From Clytia hemisphaerica (Eukaryota > Cnidaria > Hydrozoa > Leptothecata > Clytiidae): a DNA stretch of 64,000 bases. The position numbers and the translations under genes are program-made. Under the pieces are notes generated by a model. That model did no database searches. It was given only the letters and a program-made list of their open reading frames with translations, and had not been told where the DNA came from. The DNA is taken from contig CACVBU010001142.1 in the NCBI GenBank assembly GCA_902728285.1, forward strand, positions 1,103,179 through 1,167,178. The letters run 5' to 3'. The number at the start of each line of letters is the position of its first letter. The stretch's first letter is position 1. Shown here one piece after another: positions 20,726-31,700 of the stretch.

Positions 20726-22882
20726 TCACTCTTTTTTAGTAAATTTTTGTTGAGGCTCGGCTGTTCTTGTTGTTTTTTTTTTGGAACTTTCAGCCTTAAA
20801 TTGTTCTTATCCTGTTCTTACTTCTAGCGCAAGTGTTTTCAGGGTATTTTTGGTTTTGTACCCTAATTACGTCAATTAAGCCCTTATTTTACTAAAACTC
20901 AACACTTCCAGACTCAGGATTGTTCTTTAATTTTCTTATAAAAAAGAGTAGATATTTTTAAAAGGAGGTTTAATTTATTTGGCTTGTCACAAAATATCTT
21001 TACTTGAGGATGTTTTTAAAAAGATTTTATTTTGCTTCTATAAGCACATATCACAATGCACTTTTACTTATATATAAAAAAAACAGATGATTTTACTTTG
21101 ATATTGTATTATTTTTTCTTTGCATTTCATCTTGATTACATTTTCAATATTCTTGGTTATGATATCACAACTTCAGAAAATAAGTCTTTAAATTGAATTG
21201 TTCGCAATTCTCTGAATTTTGTCGCCAAAACGATTGGTATTTTTGGTTTTACACGTTTTTTTATATAAGCATGGGTTAAATTTTTGTGAGCCTCATTATG
21301 CTTAGGAAAATTAATTTTTTGAGCCTCGAATATGCTTATGCTATGCTTACCTAATGGTACAAACTACACATTGTGCATGTTTTTTTGTAATTTGGGAGAT
21401 AAATGCTTTGAAATTTTGTAAAATTGAGGCTCAGCATATGCTTAGGCAATGCTTAAGTTTTTGCAAGATTTGAGCCTGGTTATGCTTATAAGCGTTATGC
21501 TTTGATTTATCTCGTTTGTTTTGATTTATCTCTGTCATTACCGAGTTTTTATTTTATTTTTTGATTATGTACATTTTTTTTTTTCAGAAAAGACAGATAT
21601 TACAAACCTCTGTTGTCCTTAATGACGCTAATTTTCCTTAAGATAAAAACGATGAATTTTCGAGATTTTGTATTTTGTTTACAGAGAATCGGTCAGATGG
21701 ACTAAATTGGTCTCAACCGATTTCTAAGTAATCAAAACTTTAAAACTCTATACTCCATTCAGTTAGCTGGGCCATTTTGGTCTCAACTGGTCTTTGGAGT
21801 ATAGAATATAGATATTTTCTCAGAAACGTGAACTGGGGACGAGTTTTTCACAATTGCTACAATTGAGCCTCCGAATAGTTGGAAAAATACTGAAGTTGAG
21901 CCCAGTGCGTTGCGCACGTTCGACTATTTCGATATAAGCGCCGCACAACGGTCAGGTTTAAAATTAGGTAATTTGGTGATGTTATATACTCGATGTTTTT
22001 CTAATTCTAGCCAAATATCATAACTATAACCAAAATATTCTCCCTGGAATGCAAGATTCGGACGTTTCCTTTACTCACCCCCTAGACATGGGTCATACCC
22101 CTATGAAAAATCATTAGTTTAACCCCCTGGACACGAAAAATTACCCCTGGACATTGCAATTTTTAGGACTTTTTTGGGATCCTTGACGATTCATCCTCGC
22201 CACTCCTTATGAATGGATTTTTTTTCTGGAAGAGAGGCCATTTTTACATTATGAAATAAGCGCCGCACCTAAAATCACGAAAATATGGTATGCGTATGGC
22301 TGAAATTTGGCCAGCCTGTACCAACCCCCCACAGCGGGGCGATTTTTCAAAATTAGAAAAAAATCTTTCCGTGTGAGGGTTTGTGACGTCGAGGCGATTT
22401 TCTTGTTCAAGAAGAGAAAAAAATCTATCAACCTTTTATAAAACATTGGCCCTTGTCGCTAGTTTTGTTTACTTGATTTATTCGAAAACCCGTGTATTCC
22501 GTTTTTCATATTCCTACCTACGCAATATTCTTAAGATTTAACTTAAGTAAATAAAGCCTGGGATACACGAGCACGAGGTTGAACTTTGTCATCATCATTT
22601 GTCAGCTGAATTTTCATAGTTTTGAAAAAACTTTGGCGGGTACATGCTTGTATTTAATTTATGGCGGATTTTATCAAAAACTGCCAAATCTGACAAATTT
22701 AATCCCGGCAAAAATTAATATACTTCACACTTAAGGTATTAGGCTGCATGTTTGATGTTTGTTATTTTTCAAAATGTTCTGTCGAACGTTTTAAACATTA
22801 GAACAGAACACAAACTGAAATTACCAATTTTTTAGTGTGAATGCTGGAATTTCTAATGTTCTCCAATTTTCTGTCTTTCTTC
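20726..22882. other. intergenic, no gene seen
   Basis: AT-rich with short dispersed repeats: GCTTATGC/GCTTAGGC words at 21270-21500, and a segment containing ATAAGCGCCGCAC repeated at about 21938 and 22257. No splice-supported coding frame or known domain. Confidence 0.4.
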
Positions 22883-23786
22883 ATACTCTTGGGTACCTAA
22901 TAAGCGTCCCCCGTTAATTAATTTTTCGAAAATTTTCCCCCCAGGATATTCTTATTCCAACCAGGGATATGTTTGTTATAGCGGAGCTGGATGAAGGACG
23001 AGAATTCCTTAGCGGGTTGCTTCTTTGTCTTTTCTATTGTAAACTGTTGATAATAGAAATCCATCTCTGTCCCCCATGTTCTGTTTTTATAAGAAAAATG
23101 AAGCAGACAAAGTATTCATGCAGTACGTTTGCACATATTTTGCTATGATGTTCTCGCTTTACATTAAATTAATATTTGTAGAAGATACCCCAAAAGCTTC
23201 CTTGTAAATGAAATCTATTTTTATCAGCATGTGTTATGAATTTGAGAAGCTTTCATGATTTCTCTTTAAAAATTTCGGATGTAAATATTTTGACAAATAT
23301 TGTTTCAATTGATTTAAATTTTTTCCATAATCAGACATACCGACTTGCTATCTGAAAATATCAGTTAGAAAGTGAGGTACCCCGCGGTGTAGCGCGGTAT
23401 TTCAAATCAAAAAGTACTATTTATAATCTTAGCACACTTAGCGAAGAAACTTCTTATAACTTTACTAATGAATACAATGTTTTTCATTTTTTTAAATTGT
23501 CATTCACCAATGTTTTACAGACCCTCTTTATAATTAAAAGTTTTTGATCGTGACGGATAAATGCAGCAGCAGCAGCAGCATTGGCTAAGTGGAAATCCAA
23601 ATTAATAATTTGGGAAAATATTTTTCAAAGTTCCCTTTTTTACACTAATCCTTCTGTATCAGCCTCATTTTCAAAACTTTTTCAACCAGGACATTTTTAT
23701 TCCAACCCCTGCTTATTAAGTTTTGAGATTTTTTCCACCCACCCCGCTTATTCCAAACCCCCCGTTTATTAGGTACCCGAGAGTAT
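22883..23786. mobile_element. GGTACC-type MITE split by a 0.67-kb insertion
   Basis: The ends ATACTCTTGGGTACCTAATA and its near complement at 23766-23786 match the compact MITE at 53306-53472, as do the internal sequences GTTAATTAATTTTTCGAAAA (left) and AAGTTTTGAGATTTTTTC (right). In the 53-kb copy the halves are adjacent; here about 670 bp (about 22966-23640) separates them. The insert has no recognised gene and includes a (GCA) run at 23566-23581. Confidence 0.65.
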
Positions 23787-23919
23787 TCAGAATGTCTTCC
23801 AAAAGATTTCCTAGATTCCTAGAGATTGTTTTTTAAACTTTAACACTATTTGTTTATTACCCACTTACAACTTATGAAAGGCATTTCACTCATTTCACCC
23901 CTTTTTAGGGCATGTACTA

Positions 23920-24165
23920 AAAGACGGATCGACGGATTACTAAAAGACGGATCGTCGTATTTTGGATTACTAAAAGACGGATCGTCGTATTTCGGATTAC
24001 TAAAATACAGATTAATAGACGGATCGTCGTATTTCAGATTACTGAAAGACGGATCGTCGTATTTCGGATTACTAAAAGACGGATCGTCGTATTTCGGATT
24101 ACTAAAACACGGATTGTCGTATTTCGGATTACTAAAACACGGATCGTCGTATTTCGGATTACTCG
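23920..24165. repeat. 30-bp minisatellite (GGATTACTAAAAGACGGATC)
   Basis: About eight units of GGATTACTAAAAGACGGATC plus GTCGTATTTC. Because 30 is a multiple of 3, the plus strand stays open and reads as repeated GLLKDGSSYF, but there is no start context, splice site or known domain. I treat it as non-coding. Confidence 0.8.
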
Positions 24166-24536
24166 TGTGGAAGGAATTCCTCGTGTGCTAGCTTCCTCCT
24201 TCTTCTTAAAATTCTTGAAAATAGTTGCAGTGACTGGTATGTAGTGTGAAATTGTTGATAGTTGAGGAAAATATGTAAGGCATACACTAATTACCTAATT
24301 ATTTTCATTGTTTGCTACGTCTGCTGAATTTTTAATCTATAGCAAGAATGGGCCATTGGGTCAATGTTAGTTAAATATATAGAAAGCTCCATGATAGTCA
24401 TAAAGTATCTACTAGGGTGAAGTGGAGGATTCTATTTGAGTTTGTGGTCTGAAATTTTAAATTTGTGGTCCATTTTTCGTCAAAAATCAGTATCTGACAG
24501 GGTCCATTTTTCACCCGGGGGGGCACTGGGTTTGCG
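24166..24536. other. intergenic
   Basis: Nothing recognised apart from fragments of the ACCCTTACAGTG-type repeat that continues into the next element. Confidence 0.4.
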
Positions 24537-24824
24537 GACTGACGGTATGTGCGGGCCAAAAATTGGCTTTTAAAATTGCACCCTTACAGTGCAGCAAAAA
24601 TCAGTGAAAATCATACCCTTAGAGTGCATTTTCCCCAAAATTTTCTATCCTTTTCGTGCAAAAAATGGTCAAAATTCTAGCATTTTTGGTCAAAATATCT
24701 AGATTTTTCAAAAATTTTCTGAAATTTCTACCCTTACAGCGCAGGCGGCAAAAAACCCACCCTTACAGTGCATTTCGGATGCCTTGAAAAATACACCCTT
24801 AGTGCCCGCACATACCCGTCAGTC
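24537..24824. mobile_element. MITE with GACTGACGGTATGTGCGGGC ends
   Basis: The 20-bp left end is repeated in inverse at 24804-24824 with one extra C. The interior is a loose tandem of CACCCTTACAGTGCA. Fragments of the same family (CCGCACATAC, ACCCTTA) occur at 53.69-53.91 kb. Confidence 0.65.
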
Positions 24825-25973
24825 ATTTTGCTTGGCTGCCCCCCCCCCGGGATTTTTCAATCTCCAGCGGCACGTCCTCGTCGGTCGTCAAGGTCAGTGC
24901 CCCTCCCCGGGGTTTTTCAATCAATACATTCCTTTTTTTCACCATATTTTTATCAATTTTAGTTGCTTTTAGTTGCTTTCTCAGTTTTGGATTTCATCCC
25001 TAAGCAAGTTGCTCAGGTTTTTGGTGATTTTCAGGGCTATAAGCCAGTCAGTTGTATTTTCATGTGCATTTCATTTTGATAATTTTGGCTATTGCAGAGG
25101 AAATATTTATCCGCATTTTGCGGCTCTTGTTTTTCAAATCGAACAAATTTGGAACAAATTTCTCTGATTTAAAGCAAAAAATATCCGTCTTTTCAAACAA
25201 TCTGTTTGAAGAGATGGAAATGATATGATGATACGTTAACAAAATATTACATCAAAACATTACATCATTGTGTGGGATTTTTATTCTAGCCAATCCCAGC
25301 TAATCACGCCGTCAGTAAAATAAAAAAAAGTGATTAGGCATGGGTAGGAGGTTGGAATAGAATAGAAAAAATACAAGAGTTTGGTTTGACCATTTCGTAA
25401 AGCAATTTCGTCAGCTTTGGCAGTGTCCACCTTTTGGAGGGAGTTTTGACCATAGAGGTTTGGCGAGAAAACGGCCGGGGGAAACATTTTACCCGCTAAT
25501 CAAATTTGCTTTCTGATAGTTTTGAGGTTTTGATGACGCTGAGTTCAGTGTAGTAGTCTAGGGGATATTGACAGGTGAAAAGTTTTCCCATGTAACACAA
25601 AAACAAAAAATTTTTATGAAAATCCCACCCAATAACACGGATACTACAATACTTCCTTTCCTTCCTATTTGCAAGAAAATTGGTCACTTGGTTATTCTTA
25701 TCCAGTACTTTCAGTTTGTTTTTCTCCAAATTTAGTGATACGTTATTGCTACAACTTCAGGTAAAACAAAATTTGGTGATAGGCGAAAACCACCTGACCA
25801 CTTATCAGCGTCACCCAGTCTATCAAAAAGCTCTAAGTGGCCCCAGGCTAGGCGTTTGTTGAATAACACGTTCTTTTCTGTACAACTACTCTGTAAGTGA
25901 CCAAATTACAGACTCGATTACAGAGTTGTAAAGCAAAATTAGGAGTATCGATTCACATTCTTGTCGCTGTCTA
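24825..25973. other. intergenic, no gene seen
   Basis: Two C-run/GGGG copies of the text CGGGATTTTTCAATC at 24850 and 24905. Several 60-80-codon frames occur on both strands, but none has a recognisable domain or splice support. Confidence 0.4.
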
Positions 25974-26206
25974 CAGGGTGTCCCTAATTAAAGTATCGAG
26001 TCGAAACACAACTATGAGTAGAAAGTTTTATGTGCGTGTTCACAAAATTGTATTTTAAGCTCTCCCTCTTTTTTCTTTGTCATTACGATTAATTTATACG
26101 TTTATAAGCCTGTGTGATGGACAACGTTCTTATATTTTAGCGATAACACACACAAACTTTTCTACTCAATCGCATGTTCAAGCTCGATACTTTAAGGGAC
26201 ACCCTG
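25974..26206. mobile_element. MITE with CAGGGTGTCCC ends at a TA target
   Basis: TIRs of about 60 bp start CAGGGTGTCCCTAATTAAAG at the left and end CTTTAAGGGACACCCTG at the right, with ACTTTCTACTC matching further in. TA flanks both sides (25972-25973, 26207-26208). Both features fit the Tc1/mariner group. 233 bp, non-coding. Confidence 0.75.
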
Positions 26207-26613
26207 TACATTGGGTTTTTGAAACTTTATTCACACATAGCCAATGCCCAAATATGTTATACTGAACTTGATGTCCACTTATATGGACACGGTGCACTTA
26301 AAGATTAATAGTCATGTGATCACTATAGATGAGCTGTGTGAGGCTAGGATCAGTGTTTGCGACGGTTCTTTCTGATAAAGTTGTCGATTTTGTTGTTAAC
26401 GATTGGATCTCGGGTAAATTCAAGTTCCGTAAGCTGAATTATGAAAACAAATAGTGAGAGCTATTATTTGACACGTGGATAAATACAAAGCGTCATCCTC
26501 GGGTCTCTTATGGAATGTCCAGAAAACAAGAACAACATAATCTGAAAAATACCTCGTTAGCCAAAAGATATTGAACAAAAAGAAAGGAGGCGTATTTGTT
26601 GGTGCCTAATTGC
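26207..26613. other. intergenic, no gene seen
   Basis: Nothing recognised. Confidence 0.4.
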
Positions 26614-27070
26614 CCTAAAGGTACTAATATCCGCACATATTAATTTTCGCGCAATTTCGCGCAGAGGTCTCGAAATGCAAGAAATTTAGTATCAAAATAA
26701 CTCGCAATGTGAAGGTGCGCATTATTTTCGAGAATCCTTGGAAATTTGATAAAAAATGTTCTCAAAGCGCGATAATTGGCCTTATAAAAGTGTTATTTTG
26801 AAGAAAATATCTCTCATGCGTAGACTGGGAATCCAGTCGTTTATAACGTTTTTGTTGAAAGCGGGAAATTTTTATGTCGGGATATGGTTAAAATAATTGA
26901 TGCTCCTGACAAGTTTTCTATTTCCTATTTTTTACTGAGTTAAGTCGTCTAGCATGCTAGACTACTCATGCGCGAAAATTGATACAAAAAAAAAATCAAA
27001 CTCGTATAGCTCGTGCGCGAAATTTACAAATATTTTTTCGTCGTGCACGAAAAATAGTACCTTTAAGGTG
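26614..27070. mobile_element. MITE-like element with CTAAAGGTACTA ends
   Basis: CCTAAAGGTACTAAT at the left is matched by AATAGTACCTTTAAGG at the right. The inside is rich in CGCGAAA/TTTCGCGC words near both ends, suggesting longer imperfect arms. Non-coding. Confidence 0.5.
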
Positions 27071-27750
27071 TTTCCGGCTCCTATTATAAATCATCAGCCA
27101 AAAACAGTGATTTATACAGTTTGGAAAATCTAAAGGTACCAATGGACCGAGTAATAAACTATTTGTAACACTATCAACGTTATAGCGAATCACTGTTTAA
27201 AATTTGAGGTCAAAAAGAGTTTTCAAAAAAGTTAAGACAAAGTATTTTCTTATCAAACTATTATTAATTTTTTTTCTTCACAAAAGAATAAGCAACGTTA
27301 GCAGTACAATGATACCAAGAAGTGTATCTATTTTAATAATGTTAGTAATATCAGGCGAAGCCAATTTACTTTATTGTTCTACGGGCAGACCATTTAAATT
27401 TTTAGGATCTGTCAGTAGGCATAATAAAAATAAAAAATTTCAAAATTTTGGGTCAGTAAGAGCAAAAGAACAAAAAAATTTTTTGACAAAATAATAAGAT
27501 CAAGGTCATATTATTTTAGAAACTGTAGCAACGGTAAAAGAGATTTTTCCTTTCATTCTTTTGAAAAGATTAGTAAGCTTATACATCCTCTTGTGTTGAA
27601 TTTATAAATTTTCCAAAGTTTTCTTTTTGAAAATCGATATTATTATTTTTGGCTAAGTGTGGCAAAAATAGGGTCGGTCGGGCCCGTAGATCAACAAATT
27701 AAATTGGTCTGGCCTTGGTAATATATTTTTCTCGAGTAATTATATTAATG
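27071..27750. other. 3' flank of the pseudokinase gene
   Basis: A short plus-strand frame at 27204-27494 with a hydrophobic stretch has no recognisable domain and no splice support. The rest is AT-rich. Confidence 0.4.
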
Positions 27751-28779
27751 TTAAAGGTCCATATTTAAATAACAATCAAGGATCGAGGTGTGAAAATCGT
27801 CTATCGTAATCTTACTTTCCATTCGATAGCATTTCCGCCAAAGAGAATCTAATTGACTGTAAGAAGTGAAGTCGACCTTTGGTAGCCACTTGATGAGACC
27901 CGCAACGATAAAACTAACAGAGTATCGATCCGACGAGTAAGAAGGCGACTCCAACCCTTCGAGGACCCTGCGCGGGAGATGATAACAACCAGCATAGGTT
28001 GATTGCTGAGCAATGGTCAAAGGCTTACTGGATTCTGATCTACATGCCAAAGACAAACTTAAAAACACCGGGGAGTATGAAAAGGTTTGCCCCCTCAATG
28101 CTATATTGTCTTTGGTAATGTTATTGTTCAAGATTCCTGATCTATGCATGTGTATTACTGCCTCTCCGACACCTTTCAAGATTGAACGTAACGATGCAGT
28201 ATCTCTCACCATATTTTGATCAAAAAAGTTTTTTAGGGTAAAGTTCGGTTCTTTTGACTGAACGATAAAGCAACGACTTTCCCATAACAATAAACCATGG
28301 TAGTCTGTTATGTTTGAGTGAGTTTGTAGTATTCGCGAAATTCTTGCTTCCACAGACATAATAGTCAGGTTTTTTTCCTCTGGAAAATTAAAATCTGGTT
28401 TTACTTCCTTCAAAACAACATCTTCGCCACTGCTTAAGGTATACATGAAAACATTTCTGAAAATTCCTTTTCGGTAAAAATGTTTTGGAATCCGAAAGTC
28501 ATCAATGTTTACAAACTGAACTGAAGTATCAAGGATGGTCGAATCCACATAACCAAAAAAATCAGAATAAACAGCTGAGTCAACGATATACAATGAACGT
28601 TTTGATACGTAAGGTTTTATTTTCAACCGGGTCAGTTCTTTACTTCGATAACCAAGAAGTTTGTTTTGGTGTATCAGTCCTTTCTGTTTATCTTTTTCAG
28701 CAATTACTTGACGTTCTTTTTCCTTCATTGAATCTCTCAACATTGAAACCATTTCTTTCAAACATCGTATTTCTCTAAC
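27751..28779 (-). CDS. terminal exon with the kinase-like domain
   Basis: Starts after TTTTTAAG at 28779, phase 0, and ends with TAA at 27753-27751. 342 codons: about 50 residues of coiled coil, then about 290 residues of kinase-like fold. The ATP-site lysine motif is present, while the HRD and DFG equivalents are replaced. The C-lobe text RYSVSFIVAGLIKWLP fits helix F of kinases, including the D in SSDRYSV that anchors it. Confidence 0.75.
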   Translation of the reverse strand, partial: VREIRCLKEMVSMLRDSMKEKERQVIAEKDKQKGLIHQNKLLGYRSKELTRLKIKPYVSKRSLYIVDSAVYSDFFGYVDSTILDTSVQFVNIDDFRIPKHFYRKGIFRNVFMYTLSSGEDVVLKEVKPDFNFPEEKNLTIMSVEARISRILQTHSNITDYHGLLLWESRCFIVQSKEPNFTLKNFFDQNMVRDTASLRSILKGVGEAVIHMHRSGILNNNITKDNIALRGQTFSYSPVFLSLSLACRSESSKPLTIAQQSTYAGCYHLPRRVLEGLESPSYSSDRYSVSFIVAGLIKWLPKVDFTSYSQLDSLWRKCYRMESKITIDDFHTSILDCYLNMDL

Positions 28780-31700
28780 CTTAAAAATAAAAAAAATACA
28801 GTTTAATGTTAAAAAACCAATGCTTGTATGATATTCTATAGTCTATAACTGAGATCCTAGAGTAAAACTCAATTATTTTAATGGCATGAATAAACTTACA
28901 AGATGAATTTCGTGAAATTTTCCATGAAAACTGCGATGTTTGATTCTTTCGGAGCCAATGTTACAATTAAGCTAAAATAGTGTGATGAAATGAATTTTAA
29001 TTATACTAGAACACACTTGAAAAGTCAGACTCATTACTGCAAATAAGGCTCTTACATAAACTGCTGAGCGTTTTATATTCTTGTTTTAGTTACTGTTCTC
29101 GTTCTGTTCATTGTGGCCCTTCGCGGAAACAAGTCATTAGCTGCCTAAAAGCTATTGAATTTTTCGGAGCATGCCACTCAAAACATATGTTATTATTATT
29201 GTTATTATTATCATTATTATTATGTACTGGGCCTGACTGGGCCCAATTGTAAAATTTGAAAGCAAGTTGTACTCATATCTGTAACATTAAAATTGATTTG
29301 GGGAGCAATTGTAAATTGAATGGGCAAACCTATATTTGTCCTGGTCGCCTGGGTCCCAAAATCAATATTTTCAAAAAAAAAGAAAAAAAGAAATCCCAAG
29401 TATTTATCCAAGGACCAAGTTAGTGTGCAAAATTTCAGCCAAATCAGACCATTTTTAAGTCTCCAGGCTGCCCCAAAGTTTTTTAGCCAAAATTAGCTTA
29501 TTTTGGCTGTAAACACTTGTCCCCAATTAAATTTGATTCACAAGCAGAACAACACGTATGTCACTAACCTTTATTTCTTGTACTTTGTCTTGGTTCATGT
29601 TTGATTCTATACCAGTATGGCACTATGGAGAAAATAAAATACAGAAATAAATTATTACCATTCAACGATACTTGTATGGCTAACTAGGATGGAGTTTAAA
29701 AAACTAAACTTCACAAGAGCATCAAAAGTCTAATGGGAATTTGTATATGGGAATCATCCCATCTTCCTTATATTGACACTAAAAATTCCAATTTGAATTT
29801 CATCAATTTCTCTCAATAAAAATAGTTTCATTTACAATGCAGATGAATGACAAAAAATGTCGCTTGTCTTTTTTCACAAACTATTTACATACTTCTGATA
29901 TGTCTGATATGTCATCACTGGTTTTTGATTCATCGTCTGAATTTTCCTAAAATAGGAAAGTTTTGTTAAACTTATATTAGAAGTTATATTAGAGAGTGTT
30001 ATATATATTAGAAGTAAGCAGAGCTGAACACAGGGGCGTATCTAGGATTTTTAGGATACCCTGCAAAAAAGATTCAGCTATATATAGTGTCTAAGGAGGG
30101 CCCACCATGGTTGGGCCTGACGGGCTAGAAAATTTTTGAATTTCGAACCTCTAGATTGGCTAAAACAGCCACCTTTTTATGCCCAATGTACCATGAACCA
30201 GAGATAAAGAATTAAAATTCATTTCATTTAAACACAAAATGAAGCTGGTAAAACTAAGATAGTTTTTTGGGTTAAATTGTTTTAAGAACCAAAAAAAGAG
30301 TGGCCTCTAAAATATGGAATAAATGAAGGAAAGTGAAAGGAGGTGTAAAAAAAATAAATAACTATCATGAATTTTTTAAAGAACTTTTTGAACTTTATAT
30401 ACAGAAAAAAGTGAAAAATGATAGCAAAATAATACAATACAAACAAAAGATTATAAATTATACAAAAATCTTTATCTGATCGTGATGATAGCAATAACAA
30501 TAATAATAATATTTACCAAACTGTCTAACATTTTTTATTATGATTTTGATTCTTATTGTGTCAAATTTATTTATCTTATTGCTGCCAAAAGGTGACTTAA
30601 ACAATTTCAAGCAGATTAATAATAAAAGCCTTTTGCCATTTCAAATGAAAATTTAGAGAAAAAGAGCAAAACTATTTTATTCAGACTGGTCAAGAAAAGA
30701 GTATTTCATTAGAAAATTGATTAATGTGATGCATTAAAGTATCCAAAACTAGAATTTGTACTGAAGCTGAAATCTCTATAGTTGGTTCATCTTGAAATTG
30801 TAGTCTAGCCCCATTCTGGTGTCTCGTTTGGAACTGTTTGCCAAATCCAGCAGAGAATCCTGTACCAGGGGTAAAAAGCCCCCAATCCGAATTGAAAACA
30901 AACCATATGTCATCAGAAACTCATTTATTCATTATGTACATAATGCAGCATGTTTTATGTTTGGTATCAAAATTCAGTTGTTGTGTTATAAATTTTATAC
31001 ATTATGCATCCAAATTCATTTGCATTGGCAATTACATATCAAAATCAAATCAAGATGTACTTTCCATTACATGACAAATATTGATATCCAGTTTACAGGG
31101 AAAATTTTGAATCCAAAAACTTCCAAGAAACTAAATGTTAGGTACACATCATCATTTTGATTGAATTATTCCATTCTGTTGTTTCCTTTAAGTTAAATAT
31201 GGTTTCACTGATCTTATTAGCAGACTTTGTCAGTGTTTACAAAGATTTCGTACCAACCACGTGAAGGTGCAAAATAATCCATTGATCTAGGGGCTACTGG
31301 ACAGTATGATGGCAACGGCAACTAACCTGAAAGTATATAATGAAGAGGGAATTAGGATCTTTGCAGCTACACCTACATATTTAACAAACACAAAACAACA
31401 AAATTTAAGTCAAACAACAACTGGATAACCAATGAAATTAATCTTATATAATAACCGGCTGACTGTGGGTAACCGCCAACCGCAATGCTTCATGACTGAG
31501 CCAATCTACTAAACTTATTGGATGGGTTTTTTTGGTTCTGAGAATAATACTTACAATTCAGGAAAAGTTCTGCACACGTGCAAGGCATCGAAGTGTATCC
31601 ATCAAAGAATTGTTGCCCACAAGATGGAGAGAAATGGAACTGTACAGGCAATTTCCATTTGGAAGAGAACTAAAACAAAATAGAGAAATCATTTTTAAGA

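Noticed and set aside
23850-24191. Frame with repeated GLLKDGSSYF
   Set aside because: A 30-bp minisatellite that stays open by period alone. It could be coding only if a transcript is found.
30819-31160. 113-codon plus-strand frame
   Set aside because: No domain and no splice context; lies on the opposite strand within an intron of the pseudokinase gene.
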